Source: Pseudidiomarina mangrovi
GTDB lineage: Bacteria; Pseudomonadota; Gammaproteobacteria; Enterobacterales; Alteromonadaceae
Direction of reading: 5' to 3'
NCBI RefSeq assembly: GCF_003999375.1
Contig: NZ_RJLC01000016.1
Span: 124,001 to 188,000, forward strand
Length of the DNA: 64,000 bases
The position numbers were made by a program, and so were the translations under genes. Below the pieces are notes generated by a model that saw only the letters and a list, made by a program, of their open reading frames with translations, did not search any database and had not been told where the DNA came from. Each line of letters begins with the position of its first letter. Within the stretch, counting starts at the first letter, position 1. Positions 37,072 to 46,615 of the stretch are shown piece by piece.

Positions 37072-38433
37072 TTATTGATGCTGCCAACGGGCCCATTGAT
37101 AGTAGGCCCATTGGCCAACGCGGCGTAGTTGCGGCAACGGAAAGCGTGGCAATGGTGATTGGTAAAAGGGTAGCTCTGGCAGCTGCTCGCCCATCGCCAG
37201 TTGCGCTACCCGCGCGCCGGCTAGCTGGGTAAAGGTTACTCCAGCACCGCAGTAGCCCATGCTAGTGAAAATATTCGGTGCCGGGCTATAAATACGCGGG
37301 TAATCATCCAGCGCTACACTTACCCAGCCACTCCAAAAATACGCCGGTGACTCGCTGCATAACGCCTGCAGCTGCGGGAAAGTGCGCGCTAAGGCCGCCA
37401 GCAGGTGCTCAGCATAGTGGGGTTTATTGGCATCTTTACCGCGAATAGCGCCACGCCCACCAAATAGCAAGCGGCCATCGGGTAATAAACGAAAGTAATA
37501 TTTCAGCGCCCGGGTATCCATCACTAAATGTTCACCGCTAAAGCCTATTGCCGTGCGTTCTGCCGTGCTCAATGGTCGGGTGACCAGTACGCTTGAAAGC
37601 ACCGGCAAACTCCGCCCATGCACACTCGGGTGCAGATGATTAGGGGTGTAGCCATTACTGGCGAGAATCACTTTATTAGCGATAATGCGCCCCTGTGGGG
37701 TGTCGAGTTGCTGGCGTCCGTCAGCGCGGCTGTGCCATTGCTGTACCGGGCAATGACTGATTAATTGCGCACCAGCGGCCGCAGCCTGGTTGGCAACACT
37801 GCGGGCGAGTAGCACTGGGTTCAGCCCATAGCTGTGCGGAAAATGCAGCGCTGCATGGGCTTGCGGGCTGGTGATATAGGCGCTGAGGGCATCAGTATCG
37901 AGCCAGCGTGTGTGCGGCTCGTAATGTGCAAGCGCGGCAAACTGACTCCGTAACAAGCTCACCGCAGCGGCACTATGCGCAATTTTCAAATAGCCGCCCG
38001 GTTGTTGCTGCAAGCGCTGCGGGCAGGCTTGCAAGTGCCGCTCAAGGCGTTCAAAAGCGAGTGCATATTCGTGCTGAATACCGCGCGCCACCTTCTCACC
38101 ACAGCGTTTGGCCCAGGCCGCATAGCCCAAGCGCCCAGTACTGGGCATGGCAAAACCGGCATTGCGGCTAGAACAGCCCCAACCGATATCGTTGGCTTCG
38201 AGTACCACCACCTGCTGTTGATAGCGTTCGGCCAGTTCCAGCGCGGCATTAAGGCCAGTATAGCCAGCACCAATCACCACTATCTCGGCCTGCGCCGGTA
38301 ATGCTGCATTGCTGGTTGGCCAGTTGCTGACGGTATGTTGCTGCCAATAACTATGGGCAGCGGGGCGGTGGGGGCCGGGGCAGGCATCATGCAGAGGGTC
38401 GTACATAGCGGGCGTCGCCGTGGACAGATTCAT
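37072..38433 (-). CDS. FAD-dependent oxidoreductase (DAO family, PuuB/OrdL-like)
   Basis: 453 aa. FAD-binding Rossmann motif VVIGAGYTGLNAALELAE near residues 50-68 and a C-terminal FAD segment GYCGAGVTFTQLAG. Best fit is the gamma-glutamylputrescine oxidase/glycine-oxidase-like group oxidising an amine or amino acid. No puu genes are nearby, so the substrate is unassigned. Cytoplasmic. A GNAT gene lies 22 bp upstream on the same strand, suggesting a small amine-handling operon. Confidence 0.82.
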   Translation of the reverse strand: MNLSTATPAMYDPLHDACPGPHRPAAHSYWQQHTVSNWPTSNAALPAQAEIVVIGAGYTGLNAALELAERYQQQVVVLEANDIGWGCSSRNAGFAMPSTGRLGYAAWAKRCGEKVARGIQHEYALAFERLERHLQACPQRLQQQPGGYLKIAHSAAAVSLLRSQFAALAHYEPHTRWLDTDALSAYITSPQAHAALHFPHSYGLNPVLLARSVANQAAAAGAQLISHCPVQQWHSRADGRQQLDTPQGRIIANKVILASNGYTPNHLHPSVHGRSLPVLSSVLVTRPLSTAERTAIGFSGEHLVMDTRALKYYFRLLPDGRLLFGGRGAIRGKDANKPHYAEHLLAALARTFPQLQALCSESPAYFWSGWVSVALDDYPRIYSPAPNIFTSMGYCGAGVTFTQLAGARVAQLAMGEQLPELPFYQSPLPRFPLPQLRRVGQWAYYQWARWQHQ

Positions 38434-38455
38434 ACTAACTGCCAGCCCCTTAAGG

Positions 38456-39037
38456 TTAATCGAAGTTGAGTATCATCTCGCCGGCGGTGCAGTGGCAAAT
38501 GCCATCACAGACTGGGCAGTGGTAGCCTTCATGCACCGAAATGTAGTGCCAGCGATCAGCGTGTTCACGAATCAGTTCACCGCCACAACGGCTAAAGTAG
38601 GAATAGGCGCTGTTGTTCGGGCTCTGCATCCAAATATGCGCTAAACCGGCTTTGCAGCCAAGTTTTTTGGCTTCGGCAATAGAGCGCTCTAACAGCAGCC
38701 GACCAAGGCCAACACCACGAATACTGGCATCGACTGCGGCACATTTAAAATACACCATGTGCTCAGCAGCAACCGGCCAGGCTGATGGCGTACAGCATTC
38801 ATCAATCGGCCACTGACCGGGCGCAAAGGTCAAGCGAATGCCAGCCAGCTGGCCGTCTACATAACCTAACCAGTTGAGATTTACGCCGTTACTGAGACCG
38901 CGCTCGGCATAGTCAGCCAAGTTTTCAGGGGTTAGGTAGTTATCCCCATGAACGCGGTTGCCCAATTCAATCACGGCCGCGTGGTCGGCGGCCGTGAGAG
39001 GTTTCAGTTCAATCAATGGTGCTGTAGTAGCTGTCAT
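38456..39037 (-). CDS. GNAT N-acetyltransferase with C-terminal Cys cluster
   Basis: 193 aa. GNAT fold with the acetyl-CoA motif RGVGLGRLLLE (about 110-120) and a later SAYSYFSRCGG segment. The C-terminal tail contains HCPVCDGICHC, five residues able to bind Zn or an iron-sulfur cluster, which is unusual for GNATs. Substrate unknown. It lies between ahcY and the FAD oxidoreductase, all on the minus strand. Confidence 0.82.
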   Translation of the reverse strand: MTATTAPLIELKPLTAADHAAVIELGNRVHGDNYLTPENLADYAERGLSNGVNLNWLGYVDGQLAGIRLTFAPGQWPIDECCTPSAWPVAAEHMVYFKCAAVDASIRGVGLGRLLLERSIAEAKKLGCKAGLAHIWMQSPNNSAYSYFSRCGGELIREHADRWHYISVHEGYHCPVCDGICHCTAGEMILNFD

Positions 39038-39060
39038 AACATCCCTATCACTACGACGGG

Positions 39061-40434
39061 TTAGTAACGATAGTCATCCGACTTAAACGGTCCTTCCACA
39101 GCAACATGAATGTAGTCGGCTTGTTGCTTGGTCAGTTGCGTGATCACGCCACCAAAACCTTGCACCATATAACGCGCTACTTCTTCGTCGAGTTGCTTTG
39201 GTAATACCTCAACCCGTAGCTTGGCAGCTTTCTCAGCCGCTGGCAAGGTAGCGAACTGCTCAGCAAATAAGTGCATTTGCGCTAATACTTGGTTAGCAAA
39301 AGAACCGTCCATAATGCGGCTTGGGTGGCCCGTGGCGTTACCTAGGTTGACCAAGCGGCCTTCAGACAGCAATAACAAGTAATCGTCGGCAGCGTTGCTA
39401 CGGAACACTTTGTGCACCTGCGGCTTCACTTGTTCCCAGCGCCACGCTTTGCGCATGAAGGCAGTATCAATTTCGTTATCAAAGTGGCCGATGTTACACA
39501 CCACTGCAGTTTTCTTCAGTGCCGCCAGCATGTGCTTGTCACACACGTTCACGTTACCGGTGGTGGTGACTAATAAGTCGGTGTTGCCTAGCAAAGCGGT
39601 ATCGACGCTATTGGCGGTGCCATCATTGATGCCGTTGATATACGGCGACACCACTTCGTAGCCGTCCATACAGGCTTGCATGGCACAGATTGGGTCAATC
39701 TCGGTGACCTTCACAATCATGCCTTCTTGGCTCAAGCTCTGAGCTGAGCCTTTACCTACGTCACCATAACCAATCACCAAGGCTTTTTTGCCCATCAGCA
39801 AGTGGTCAGTACCGCGTTTGATAGCGTCGCTTAACGAGTGACGGCAACCGTATTTGTTGTCGTTCTTGGACTTGGTTACGGAATCGTTGACGTTGATAGC
39901 AGGAACCTTCAGGGTGCCTTTTTTCAGCATTTCTAGCAGACGGTGAACACCGGTGGTGGTTTCTTCGGTAATGCCGTGAATTTTGTCGAGCATTTGTGGG
40001 TATTTGTCATGGATCAATAGGGTCAAATCACCACCGTCGTCGAGGATCATGTTGGCATCCCACAGACGGCCATCTTCATGACAGGTTTGCTCTAAGCACC
40101 ACTCGTATTCTTCTTCGGTTTCGCCTTTCCAAGCAAATACCGGAATACCGGCCGCCGCAATTGCCGCCGCCGCATGGTCTTGGGTGGAGAAAATATTGCA
40201 TGATGACCAACGAACTTCAGCGCCTAATTCCACCAAGGTTTCAATCAACACCGCCGTTTGAATGGTCATGTGAATACAACCAATAATGCGCGCGCCTTTC
40301 AGTGGCTTGCTGTCAGCGTATTTGCGGCGGATAGTCATTAATGCCGGCATTTCGCTTTCGGCAATAGAAATCTCCTGACGGCCCCACGCAGCGAGGCTAA
40401 TATCGGCGACTTTGTAATCTTGAAAATGGCTCAT
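39061..40434 (-). CDS. ahcY: Adenosylhomocysteinase
   Basis: 457 aa NAD-dependent enzyme splitting S-adenosylhomocysteine into homocysteine and adenosine. NAD-binding [13 protein letters not shown] and the conserved [17 protein letters not shown] segment are present, with the family-typical C-terminal KSDDYRY. GGAAAG precedes the ATG. The adenosine-kinase gene lies 25 bp upstream on the same strand, so both products of methyl-cycle clearance are handled together. Confidence 0.96.
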   Translation of the reverse strand: MSHFQDYKVADISLAAWGRQEISIAESEMPALMTIRRKYADSKPLKGARIIGCIHMTIQTAVLIETLVELGAEVRWSSCNIFSTQDHAAAAIAAAGIPVFAWKGETEEEYEWCLEQTCHEDGRLWDANMILDDGGDLTLLIHDKYPQMLDKIHGITEETTTGVHRLLEMLKKGTLKVPAINVNDSVTKSKNDNKYGCRHSLSDAIKRGTDHLLMGKKALVIGYGDVGKGSAQSLSQEGMIVKVTEIDPICAMQACMDGYEVVSPYINGINDGTANSVDTALLGNTDLLVTTTGNVNVCDKHMLAALKKTAVVCNIGHFDNEIDTAFMRKAWRWEQVKPQVHKVFRSNAADDYLLLLSEGRLVNLGNATGHPSRIMDGSFANQVLAQMHLFAEQFATLPAAEKAAKLRVEVLPKQLDEEVARYMVQGFGGVITQLTKQQADYIHVAVEGPFKSDDYRY

Positions 40435-40459
40435 AGCTTTCCTTATTCGTTCAACCTGA

Positions 40460-41479
40460 TTAGGACATCTGAAATTCTGGTGCGTGTTGCAGTCGAATCA
40501 ATAATTGTTGTTGGCGATCAGCACTTAAGCGTGGGCCAAATTCGCTGACTACCTCAGCGGCGGCATGGCTTGCCAACAGGCCACAAGCGGCCAATGGATA
40601 ACCGCGCGTTAAACCAAACATCATGGCACCAGCAAACATATCACCGGCACCGTTGGTATCAACGGCTTGTACCGGAATACCAGGAACCTTAATTTGGCGC
40701 TCGCCATCACCCAAAATGGCACCATGCTTACCGAGCGTGATGGCGACTAATTTGGCGTGCTGTTGTAGTTTCACCAAGGCCTCTTGCACATCGTTGGTAC
40801 CGGTGAGCATGGCGGCTTCTTCTTGGTTACAGAACATTACGTCGACACCGCCATCTAGGATCGCCTCAATGCCATCGGTAAAGTACTTCACCATAGCAGG
40901 GTCGGAGCAGGTCATAGCAATTTTGGTACCGTTGGCACGGGCCACTTGTTTGGCGCGGGCAATAGCTTGACGGGCAATGGGTGAGGTGACTAAATAGCCC
41001 TCAATATACAGGTACTCGGCGCGGGCAATAGCGTCTTCATCGAGTTCAGCGGTAGACAGGTCAGCGGTAATACCTAAATAGGTGCGCATGGTACGCTCGG
41101 CGTCAGGCGTCACCATTACTAAACAACGGCCGGTTTTACCTTGGTGGGCTTGGGCACCAATGCTGGTGGTAATACCCACCCGTTCAAGGTCTTCGCAGTA
41201 GAATTTACCGGCTTGATCATCGGCTACTTTGCAGCAATAAAAGGCTTTACCACCAAATTGGCTAAAACCCACCAGTGAGTTGGCTGCCGAGCCGCCACCC
41301 GACTGTTTCTTTAATTCACCACGTTTGGCGAGCTCCGTGATCAAACGTTCTTGGTCGGCATCGTCGATCAGCGTCATCATGCCTTTTTCGATCTGATGTT
41401 GCTGTAAAAACTCATCCGTGACTTCAAATTCTTGGTCGACCAAGGCGTTGCCAATACCGACAATATCGATTGTTTTCAT
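40460..41479 (-). CDS. Adenosine kinase (PfkB family)
   Basis: 339 aa ribokinase-family enzyme. Catalytic motif [12 protein letters not shown] (about 265-276) and N-terminal [17 protein letters not shown] substrate region are intact. Position immediately upstream of ahcY supports adenosine as substrate: removing adenosine pulls SAH hydrolysis forward. ATG 41479 is preferred to ATG 41497, which adds six unconserved residues. Specificity is inferred from family and context. Confidence 0.85.
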   Translation of the reverse strand: MKTIDIVGIGNALVDQEFEVTDEFLQQHQIEKGMMTLIDDADQERLITELAKRGELKKQSGGGSAANSLVGFSQFGGKAFYCCKVADDQAGKFYCEDLERVGITTSIGAQAHQGKTGRCLVMVTPDAERTMRTYLGITADLSTAELDEDAIARAEYLYIEGYLVTSPIARQAIARAKQVARANGTKIAMTCSDPAMVKYFTDGIEAILDGGVDVMFCNQEEAAMLTGTNDVQEALVKLQQHAKLVAITLGKHGAILGDGERQIKVPGIPVQAVDTNGAGDMFAGAMMFGLTRGYPLAACGLLASHAAAEVVSEFGPRLSADRQQQLLIRLQHAPEFQMS

Positions 41480-41515
41480 AGGTGCTCGCGCAGGCATGTT
41501 TTAAAGTTCTATAAA

Positions 41516-41550
41516 CAAAAAATCCGGCCGCGTAGTATACCGCAGCCGGA
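41516..41550 (-). terminator. Rho-independent terminator after folE2
   Basis: On the minus strand a stem GCCGGA/TCCGGC family (41545-41550 with 41523-41528), extended by three inner pairs past one mismatch, is followed by a run of six T's. It separates folE2 from the adenosine-kinase/ahcY unit. Confidence 0.8.
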
Positions 41551-41592
41551 ATTATAGGTCGACCATCTTAGTCGGCAGATTTAGCCCGTGTA

Positions 41593-42531
41593 TTAGGCCT
41601 TGAAGCCGCCCGCAACACCTTTGGTGGTGATACTCACCGCATCGTGGGCGTGCAGTGATTCCAGGTGGTTGACGCGGATCCAGAAGTCACGGTACTGGGC
41701 GTGCTGGTTCAAGGTAAACTGTAAGCGTCGTGCGGCATCTTCACAGAACATCAGGTTTTGCCCGTTTAAGCGCGCAAACTCTTGCTCATCTTCCCGTTTT
41801 ACCGCTGCTTGTACCGGTGTTTTTAAGGCGTCTTCAATAGCATCAATGAGCTGAATAATTGGCAACTCGCTGGCTGTGTCATCTAAGCCTACTTTCACTT
41901 CGGCCACTGAGCGCTGGCTGTGTGGGGTGGCGACGATACCTTGGGTGGTGCCTAACCAACGGTGCACCGCTTCGGCGTCGACATCGGCATCAGTACCGAA
42001 GTGCTTCACAAAGGCTTCTTGAATGAGCTGACGCGCCAGTGCCGCTGAACACGGACAGGTTGACGAGTAGGGCACTTCAACACCCAGTGAAATGGATAAA
42101 TGACCATGGTCATAACGGCCTTCAACGGTGACTGGGTAGGCTTTCCAGCCTGGCTTTTTGCTTATCAGCGCTTTACGGCGCAGCAAGTAGTCAAAGCTGA
42201 ATTTCACGTACGCTTGGTCGGCTAAGCCATCATGACTGGTAATAAAATCATTGAGGATCTTGTGTAAACTCTGCTGCGTTAATGCGCTATTATTGGATAG
42301 GTCTTCCAATAACAAGTACAAACGCGACATATGAATGCCTTTGGCTTTCGGGTCGGTTAAATTGACAAAAGCGTCAATGCGAGCACTCACCGGCCGCTCA
42401 AGTTCACTGGCAGCGCCAATGATAAGCGGCATTTCAATATTGCTCATGCCTACCCAGTCCAAGGTGCCCTCGGTTTGTGCTTGGGTTTGCTTGGCAATAT
42501 CTGGCATCATTGTAGGTGTTGCTGTTGGCAT
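41593..42531 (-). CDS. folE2: GTP cyclohydrolase FolE2 (type IB)
   Basis: 312 aa. Converts GTP to 7,8-dihydroneopterin triphosphate for folate (and queuosine) synthesis using a metal other than strictly Zn. The active-site Cys lies in [11 protein letters not shown], and metal-ligand residues lie in [11 protein letters not shown] 42531 with GGAG 9 nt upstream is preferred over ATG 42555. Divergent from the Hpt gene. In other bacteria folE2 is often under Zur; no convincing Zur box was found. Confidence 0.94.
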   Translation of the reverse strand: MPTATPTMMPDIAKQTQAQTEGTLDWVGMSNIEMPLIIGAASELERPVSARIDAFVNLTDPKAKGIHMSRLYLLLEDLSNNSALTQQSLHKILNDFITSHDGLADQAYVKFSFDYLLRRKALISKKPGWKAYPVTVEGRYDHGHLSISLGVEVPYSSTCPCSAALARQLIQEAFVKHFGTDADVDAEAVHRWLGTTQGIVATPHSQRSVAEVKVGLDDTASELPIIQLIDAIEDALKTPVQAAVKREDEQEFARLNGQNLMFCEDAARRLQFTLNQHAQYRDFWIRVNHLESLHAHDAVSITTKGVAGGFKA

Positions 42532-42719
42532 GCGTTTCGACTCCGAACGTTGCAAAAGTTACATCAAGTACCCCAAAAGGGGGCGATAGTATACTAGAAT
42601 TAGCTCAATTACGGTAGTTTGCCACATCAGGTTCAATGTAAGCGTAAAAGAAATTCGATTAGCAGTATCTAAAAATCCATAGCGAGTAGGCACAAGGAAA
42701 CAGTCACAGGGACTCCGGC

Positions 42720-43061
42720 ATGATAGATGAACGATTACTGACACAGTATGCAGATTTAATGGGAACCGCTGGCGTGGACGACATGATCACCACTTTTGCG
42801 GATAATGTCGGTGGCTATTTAGACCATATTTGTTGGTTGGTCAAACAACGCGATGAAAGCGGTGTGCGCAGTCAAGCCCATAAACTCAAGGGTGCTTGCC
42901 GTTCTGTTGGCTTGCGCGAGCTGGCGACGCTGATGGAACAGATTGAGCGCGAGCCATGGGTGTGGGATGCGTTAGAACAGATGCTGATGCAATGGGCAGC
43001 AGAACTACCCATGCATCAACAACAACTGCAGCGCTGGCTAAATGCCCGGCGAGTTCAGTGA
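42720..43061 (+). CDS. Stand-alone Hpt phosphotransfer protein (HptA-like)
   Basis: 113 aa four-helix Hpt domain with phosphorylatable H54 in AHKLKGACRSVGL. No kinase or receiver domain attached. It converges with the ArcA-like regulator gene, overlapping by 24 bp. In Shewanella the atypical Arc system uses a separate HptA to pass phosphate to ArcA, and this protein is a good candidate for the same job. That partner assignment is inference. Confidence 0.85.
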   Translation: MIDERLLTQYADLMGTAGVDDMITTFADNVGGYLDHICWLVKQRDESGVRSQAHKLKGACRSVGLRELATLMEQIEREPWVWDALEQMLMQWAAELPMHQQQLQRWLNARRVQ

Positions 43062-43793
43062 CGGTTGGTCGAGGTGACGAATAGTCACTTCGCCAACAAA
43101 ACGGTAACCCTCACCATGAATGGTGGTGATTAAATTTTGTGAAGCTTTTTCGCCTTCAAAGTGTCGGCGAATACGACGAATAGCCACATCCACAGTACGG
43201 TCAGCAGGGCGCAGCTCACGGTCGAGCATTTTCTTCACCAGGGTTTCGCGGTCGAGAATTTTACCCGGGTTAGTGAGGAATAATTCCATGGCCCGGTATT
43301 CGCTTTTCGGTAACCGAAACATCTTCCCTTCTGGTGAGAATAAGCAGCGACTATCACTCTCTAAGTGCCAACCATTAAAGTCATAAACAATACTATCGTG
43401 GCCGATAGCTTGCTGTTGGCTCTTAATCGCTTCAATGCGGCGATACAAGTTGCGCACCCGAATGATCAACTCTTTCGGATTGTAGGGCTTGATCAGGTAA
43501 TCATCAGCACCTAATTCGAGTGCTAACAAACGGTCTTCTTCAGCGTCGCGGCCGGTTAAGAAAATCAGCCCAATGTTGTCGTTTTCGCGCAGCTTTTCAG
43601 CTAACTCAATACCACTTTTGCCGGGCAGGTTAACGTCCATAATGACTAAGTCGACCTGCTGGCGCGCCATGATACGCTGCATTTGCATGCCATCGGCGGC
43701 GTCGTAAACATCGTACCCTTCTTGCTGGAACAGCCGTGTTAGGGTATTCCGGGTAACGACTTCATCTTCAACAATCAGTAATCGAGCGCTCAT
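43038..43793 (-). CDS. arcA: Response regulator ArcA (OmpR family)
   Basis: 251 aa. Receiver domain with phospho-acceptor D53 (IMDVNLPGKSG) and Lys near 102 (LIKPYNPKEL). The C-terminal winged HTH includes DRTVDVAIRRIRRHFE and TIHGEGYRF, very close to E. coli ArcA, the regulator of respiratory genes under low oxygen. TorR is the nearest alternative. ATG 43793 chosen; it has its own promoter in the gap after the kinase gene. Confidence 0.88.
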   Translation of the reverse strand: MSARLLIVEDEVVTRNTLTRLFQQEGYDVYDAADGMQMQRIMARQQVDLVIMDVNLPGKSGIELAEKLRENDNIGLIFLTGRDAEEDRLLALELGADDYLIKPYNPKELIIRVRNLYRRIEAIKSQQQAIGHDSIVYDFNGWHLESDSRCLFSPEGKMFRLPKSEYRAMELFLTNPGKILDRETLVKKMLDRELRPADRTVDVAIRRIRRHFEGEKASQNLITTIHGEGYRFVGEVTIRHLDQPSLNSPGI

Positions 43794-43848
43794 AACGTTT
43801 GGGTCCAAAGTGGCTGTTAACATATGTTGCATTAACGTGATAAAGCGA

Positions 43849-43877
43849 GTTTAGCACGTCTTGTGCTTTTTGCGCAA
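43849..43877 (-). promoter_or_regulatory. Predicted arcA promoter
   Basis: Minus strand TTGCGC, 17-bp spacer, TAAACT, about 55 bp before arcA, inside the 109-bp gap downstream of the histidine kinase. Confidence 0.55.
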
Positions 43878-43902
43878 AATTCAAACCACAAATAGTTACA
43901 AT

Positions 43903-45552
43903 TTAATCCTGTATTTTGCTCGTTTCATCGAATTCCTTCGCCACCGCGTTGGCGATCTCGATTTTTACGTGGGTACCGCGATTGGGCGTGCTGTCAATAT
44001 CAATGCTGCCCTTCAGCGCTTGGCGCACTAAGTTGTAGACAAAATGCAGACCGAGACCCGCAGCGCCACTGCCACGTTTGCTGGTGGTGAAAGGCTCAAA
44101 CACCTTACGTAACAGGTCTTCTGGCATACCTACGCCATCATCACGGTAATCAATGCACAAGCTTTGGTTGGCTTGGTCAACGCTAATATCAATACGAATA
44201 TGGCCACTTTGGGCTTGCTCAAAACCATGCTGCAGAGAGTTTTGTACCAGCTGAATAAAGATTTGATTCAGCGGCCCCGGGCGGCTGTGCACCTGCAACG
44301 GCTGTGGACAGTGCCATTCCAGTTGGTAGTGTTGCAGTTGCGGAAAACGATTATGCAGCGCCGCCACCACATCGGCGCCAAAGGCAACCATATCAAAGTC
44401 ACGGCTATCTTCGGCGAATTGGTCCATTGCCAATTGTTGAAAGCGGGCGACCAGGTCGGCGGTGCGTTGAATATTGCGTTCAATCAGGGTGAGGTTTTCT
44501 GTACTGGAGAGTAAAAAGCGCTCAAAGTCGCTGCTGGTCATCTTTTTCTGCTCAAACTTTTCCGCCATGGCTGCCAGCGCGTCTTGCACAATAGAGGTTG
44601 AGGTAATAACCAAGCCTACCGGGGTATTAATTTCATGGGCAATACCGGCCACCATGTCGCCCAGTGATGACATTTTTTGCGCCTCGACTAACTCTTGCTG
44701 GTACTGGTGCAGGGTTTCAAGAGTTTGAATAAGTTCGCGGTTGGCCACTTTGAGCGCCTCGGTACGCTCATTCACTTGACGCTCAAGTTCAGCGTTTAAC
44801 AGGCTGGCTTGTTGCTCAGCCAGCTCTTGCCGCTGAATATGCTGCTGAATACGCCCGAGCATGATATCAAACGCCTGAGTAAGGCTATTGAGCTCAGATA
44901 AATTAGTACGCGCCAAGCGTAAGCTGTAATTTTTCTCGCTGGCGATTTTGTTGACCGAAGCCACGGCTTGATCGAGCGGCTGGGTAATATAGCCGCGTAA
45001 TCGCAGCGCTAATAAATACGCGAGTAACAAACTACTGCTAATCACTAATACCGCTGCCGCAATGGCTTGAATCAGCACCTGATCAGTACCATCACGCGAT
45101 ACCCGCACATACACATAGCCGAGCAAGCGGTCTTCCAGATAGATGGCTTCTACCGCTTCGTAATAGCGCGGGCTGAGTCGAACACCGTTGAGGTCTTGTA
45201 GGCGCTCTATCCGACTTGGAATCGGCGCTAGGCTGCCGGCATTGAAACTGGCGAAAAAGTTAATCTCGGCGCCGTTATTGTCAACCCGATACACGTGTAC
45301 GTGCTGCACGTATTCAGGCTGCCCCAGCTTGACCAGCTCGCGATCGAGCTGGTCGCGGGTATTAAACACTAAATGTTCAGTCGCCAGTGACGCGGTGATC
45401 TGGGTAAAGTCAGCGGTTTCTTGGCTGACGCGTTGCACCGCCTGCTGATACTGCATATACACCATCACCATGCAAGCCAGCCCAACGAATACCCCGGTAG
45501 TGGTTACCAGTAGCACGGTAATGGTGCGGCTAATGGAACCAAACCCACGCAT
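43903..45552 (-). CDS. Membrane sensor histidine kinase
   Basis: 549 aa. Two membrane helices (about 10-32 and 165-190) enclose a periplasmic sensor. Next come a HAMP-like linker, a coiled coil, a His-kinase dimerisation domain with H306 (IAHEINTP), and an ATPase domain with DDGVGMPEDL and GLGLHFVYNL. It lacks receiver and Hpt domains, so it is not ArcB. ATG 45552 is 1 bp after rsmC; the TTG/GTG starts inside rsmC are rejected. Its partner could be the ArcA-like regulator downstream or another regulator. Confidence 0.88.
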   Translation of the reverse strand: MRGFGSISRTITVLLVTTTGVFVGLACMVMVYMQYQQAVQRVSQETADFTQITASLATEHLVFNTRDQLDRELVKLGQPEYVQHVHVYRVDNNGAEINFFASFNAGSLAPIPSRIERLQDLNGVRLSPRYYEAVEAIYLEDRLLGYVYVRVSRDGTDQVLIQAIAAAVLVISSSLLLAYLLALRLRGYITQPLDQAVASVNKIASEKNYSLRLARTNLSELNSLTQAFDIMLGRIQQHIQRQELAEQQASLLNAELERQVNERTEALKVANRELIQTLETLHQYQQELVEAQKMSSLGDMVAGIAHEINTPVGLVITSTSIVQDALAAMAEKFEQKKMTSSDFERFLLSSTENLTLIERNIQRTADLVARFQQLAMDQFAEDSRDFDMVAFGADVVAALHNRFPQLQHYQLEWHCPQPLQVHSRPGPLNQIFIQLVQNSLQHGFEQAQSGHIRIDISVDQANQSLCIDYRDDGVGMPEDLLRKVFEPFTTSKRGSGAAGLGLHFVYNLVRQALKGSIDIDSTPNRGTHVKIEIANAVAKEFDETSKIQD

Positions 45553-45553
45553 C

Positions 45554-46612
45554 TTAACGGCGGCCTTTGCGGGTAGTACGGGCAGTTTGCTTGCGCACCG
45601 CTTTATAAACCGCAAAGCGGTTATCTTGCACCACCCGTTCGCAGTGACCAAAGCTAGCGCTAATCAATTCTGGCCACGGCAAGAAGCGGTTGGCGACCAG
45701 CCATAATTCACCACTACTGGTGAGGTGCATGGCCGCTTGTTTTAAAAACGCCGCGCCGATTTTGTAATCGGTGGCTAGGCCGGTATGAAAGGGTGGATGA
45801 CTGACGATGTAGTCATAGCGTGGCAAGTCGCTTTGTAAGCCATCGCTGGCAATCAGCGTACCGGTCAAGTTGTTGCTGTTAAGGGTGGCCTCGGCGGCCG
45901 CTAGCGCCATAGCGCTGACATCCAGGTAACTGACTTTCAGCGCTGGGCTGGCGCGATTCAGCCAAGCACCAAGCACACCATGACCACAGGCAAAATCGAG
46001 CACGCTGCCATGCTTCCAGTGCGGTAAATGCTGCAACAGCATGGCGCTGCCATCGTCAATGCTGGGGTAGGCAAATACACCCGGCAAACTATGCAGTCGC
46101 AACGGCTGGTCAAAGCCGGGCTGAGGCAGTTGTTGTTCAAGCAAATAAGCGCTCATGGCAAACGCCGGTGCTGGCGCCTGAATGCTGGTGCTGAGCAATA
46201 ACGAATGGTTGCCAATGGCGACTTTTTGCGTGGCCGCATAGTAATCGCCGAGCAGCTTATCAATGCTCTTGATACCACCGCGGTTTTCGCCCACTAACCA
46301 TACCTCGCTGCCCTGCGGCAAGCTACTGGCAATGGCATGCAGTAAATAATCGGCTAGCGGCTTTTCTTTTGGTAACCACAGCAGGGCCGCTGTGGCGCCG
46401 TTGAGATCAGCCGGCAGACTGGCGCCGAAATGCTGCGCCGCGGCATGACCTTGCCATTGCTTTGCAGCGCCGGCGTGTAAATGCCACAGCGCGGCGATGT
46501 CGAGCTCGGTCGCGACTGCCGCATCGGGCGCATTAACCAGCAGCCAGTGGCGCTGTTGCAAGCGCTCGGCTTGGCGAATAATCAGTTGTGAAGGCGGTGA
46601 TAAATGGCTCAT
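45554..46612 (-). CDS. rsmC: 16S rRNA m2G1207 methyltransferase RsmC
   Basis: 352 aa SAM-dependent enzyme with the duplicated-domain plan of RsmC. An inactive N-terminal half contains VGENRGGIKS, and the C-terminal catalytic half has SAM motif VLDFACGHGVLG. The catalytic NPPF motif reads HPPF (VSHPPFHTG), replacing the Asn. RlmG is the closest alternative. Starts 3 bp after the M14 peptidase stop; basic tail ARTTRKGRR. Confidence 0.86.
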   Translation of the reverse strand: MSHLSPPSQLIIRQAERLQQRHWLLVNAPDAAVATELDIAALWHLHAGAAKQWQGHAAAQHFGASLPADLNGATAALLWLPKEKPLADYLLHAIASSLPQGSEVWLVGENRGGIKSIDKLLGDYYAATQKVAIGNHSLLLSTSIQAPAPAFAMSAYLLEQQLPQPGFDQPLRLHSLPGVFAYPSIDDGSAMLLQHLPHWKHGSVLDFACGHGVLGAWLNRASPALKVSYLDVSAMALAAAEATLNSNNLTGTLIASDGLQSDLPRYDYIVSHPPFHTGLATDYKIGAAFLKQAAMHLTSSGELWLVANRFLPWPELISASFGHCERVVQDNRFAVYKAVRKQTARTTRKGRR

Positions 46613-46615
46613 GGC

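Noticed and set aside
40435-40459. SAH riboswitch before ahcY
   Set aside because: Only 25 bp separate ahcY from the kinase gene, too short for an SAH aptamer.
42587-42596. TAGTATACTA palindrome upstream of folE2 considered as a Zur box
   Set aside because: Too short and lacking the flanking half-sites of known Zur operators; it more likely reflects a -10-like TATACT.
43903-45552. Histidine kinase as ArcB
   Set aside because: No receiver or Hpt domain and a different sensor layout; it is an ordinary membrane kinase.
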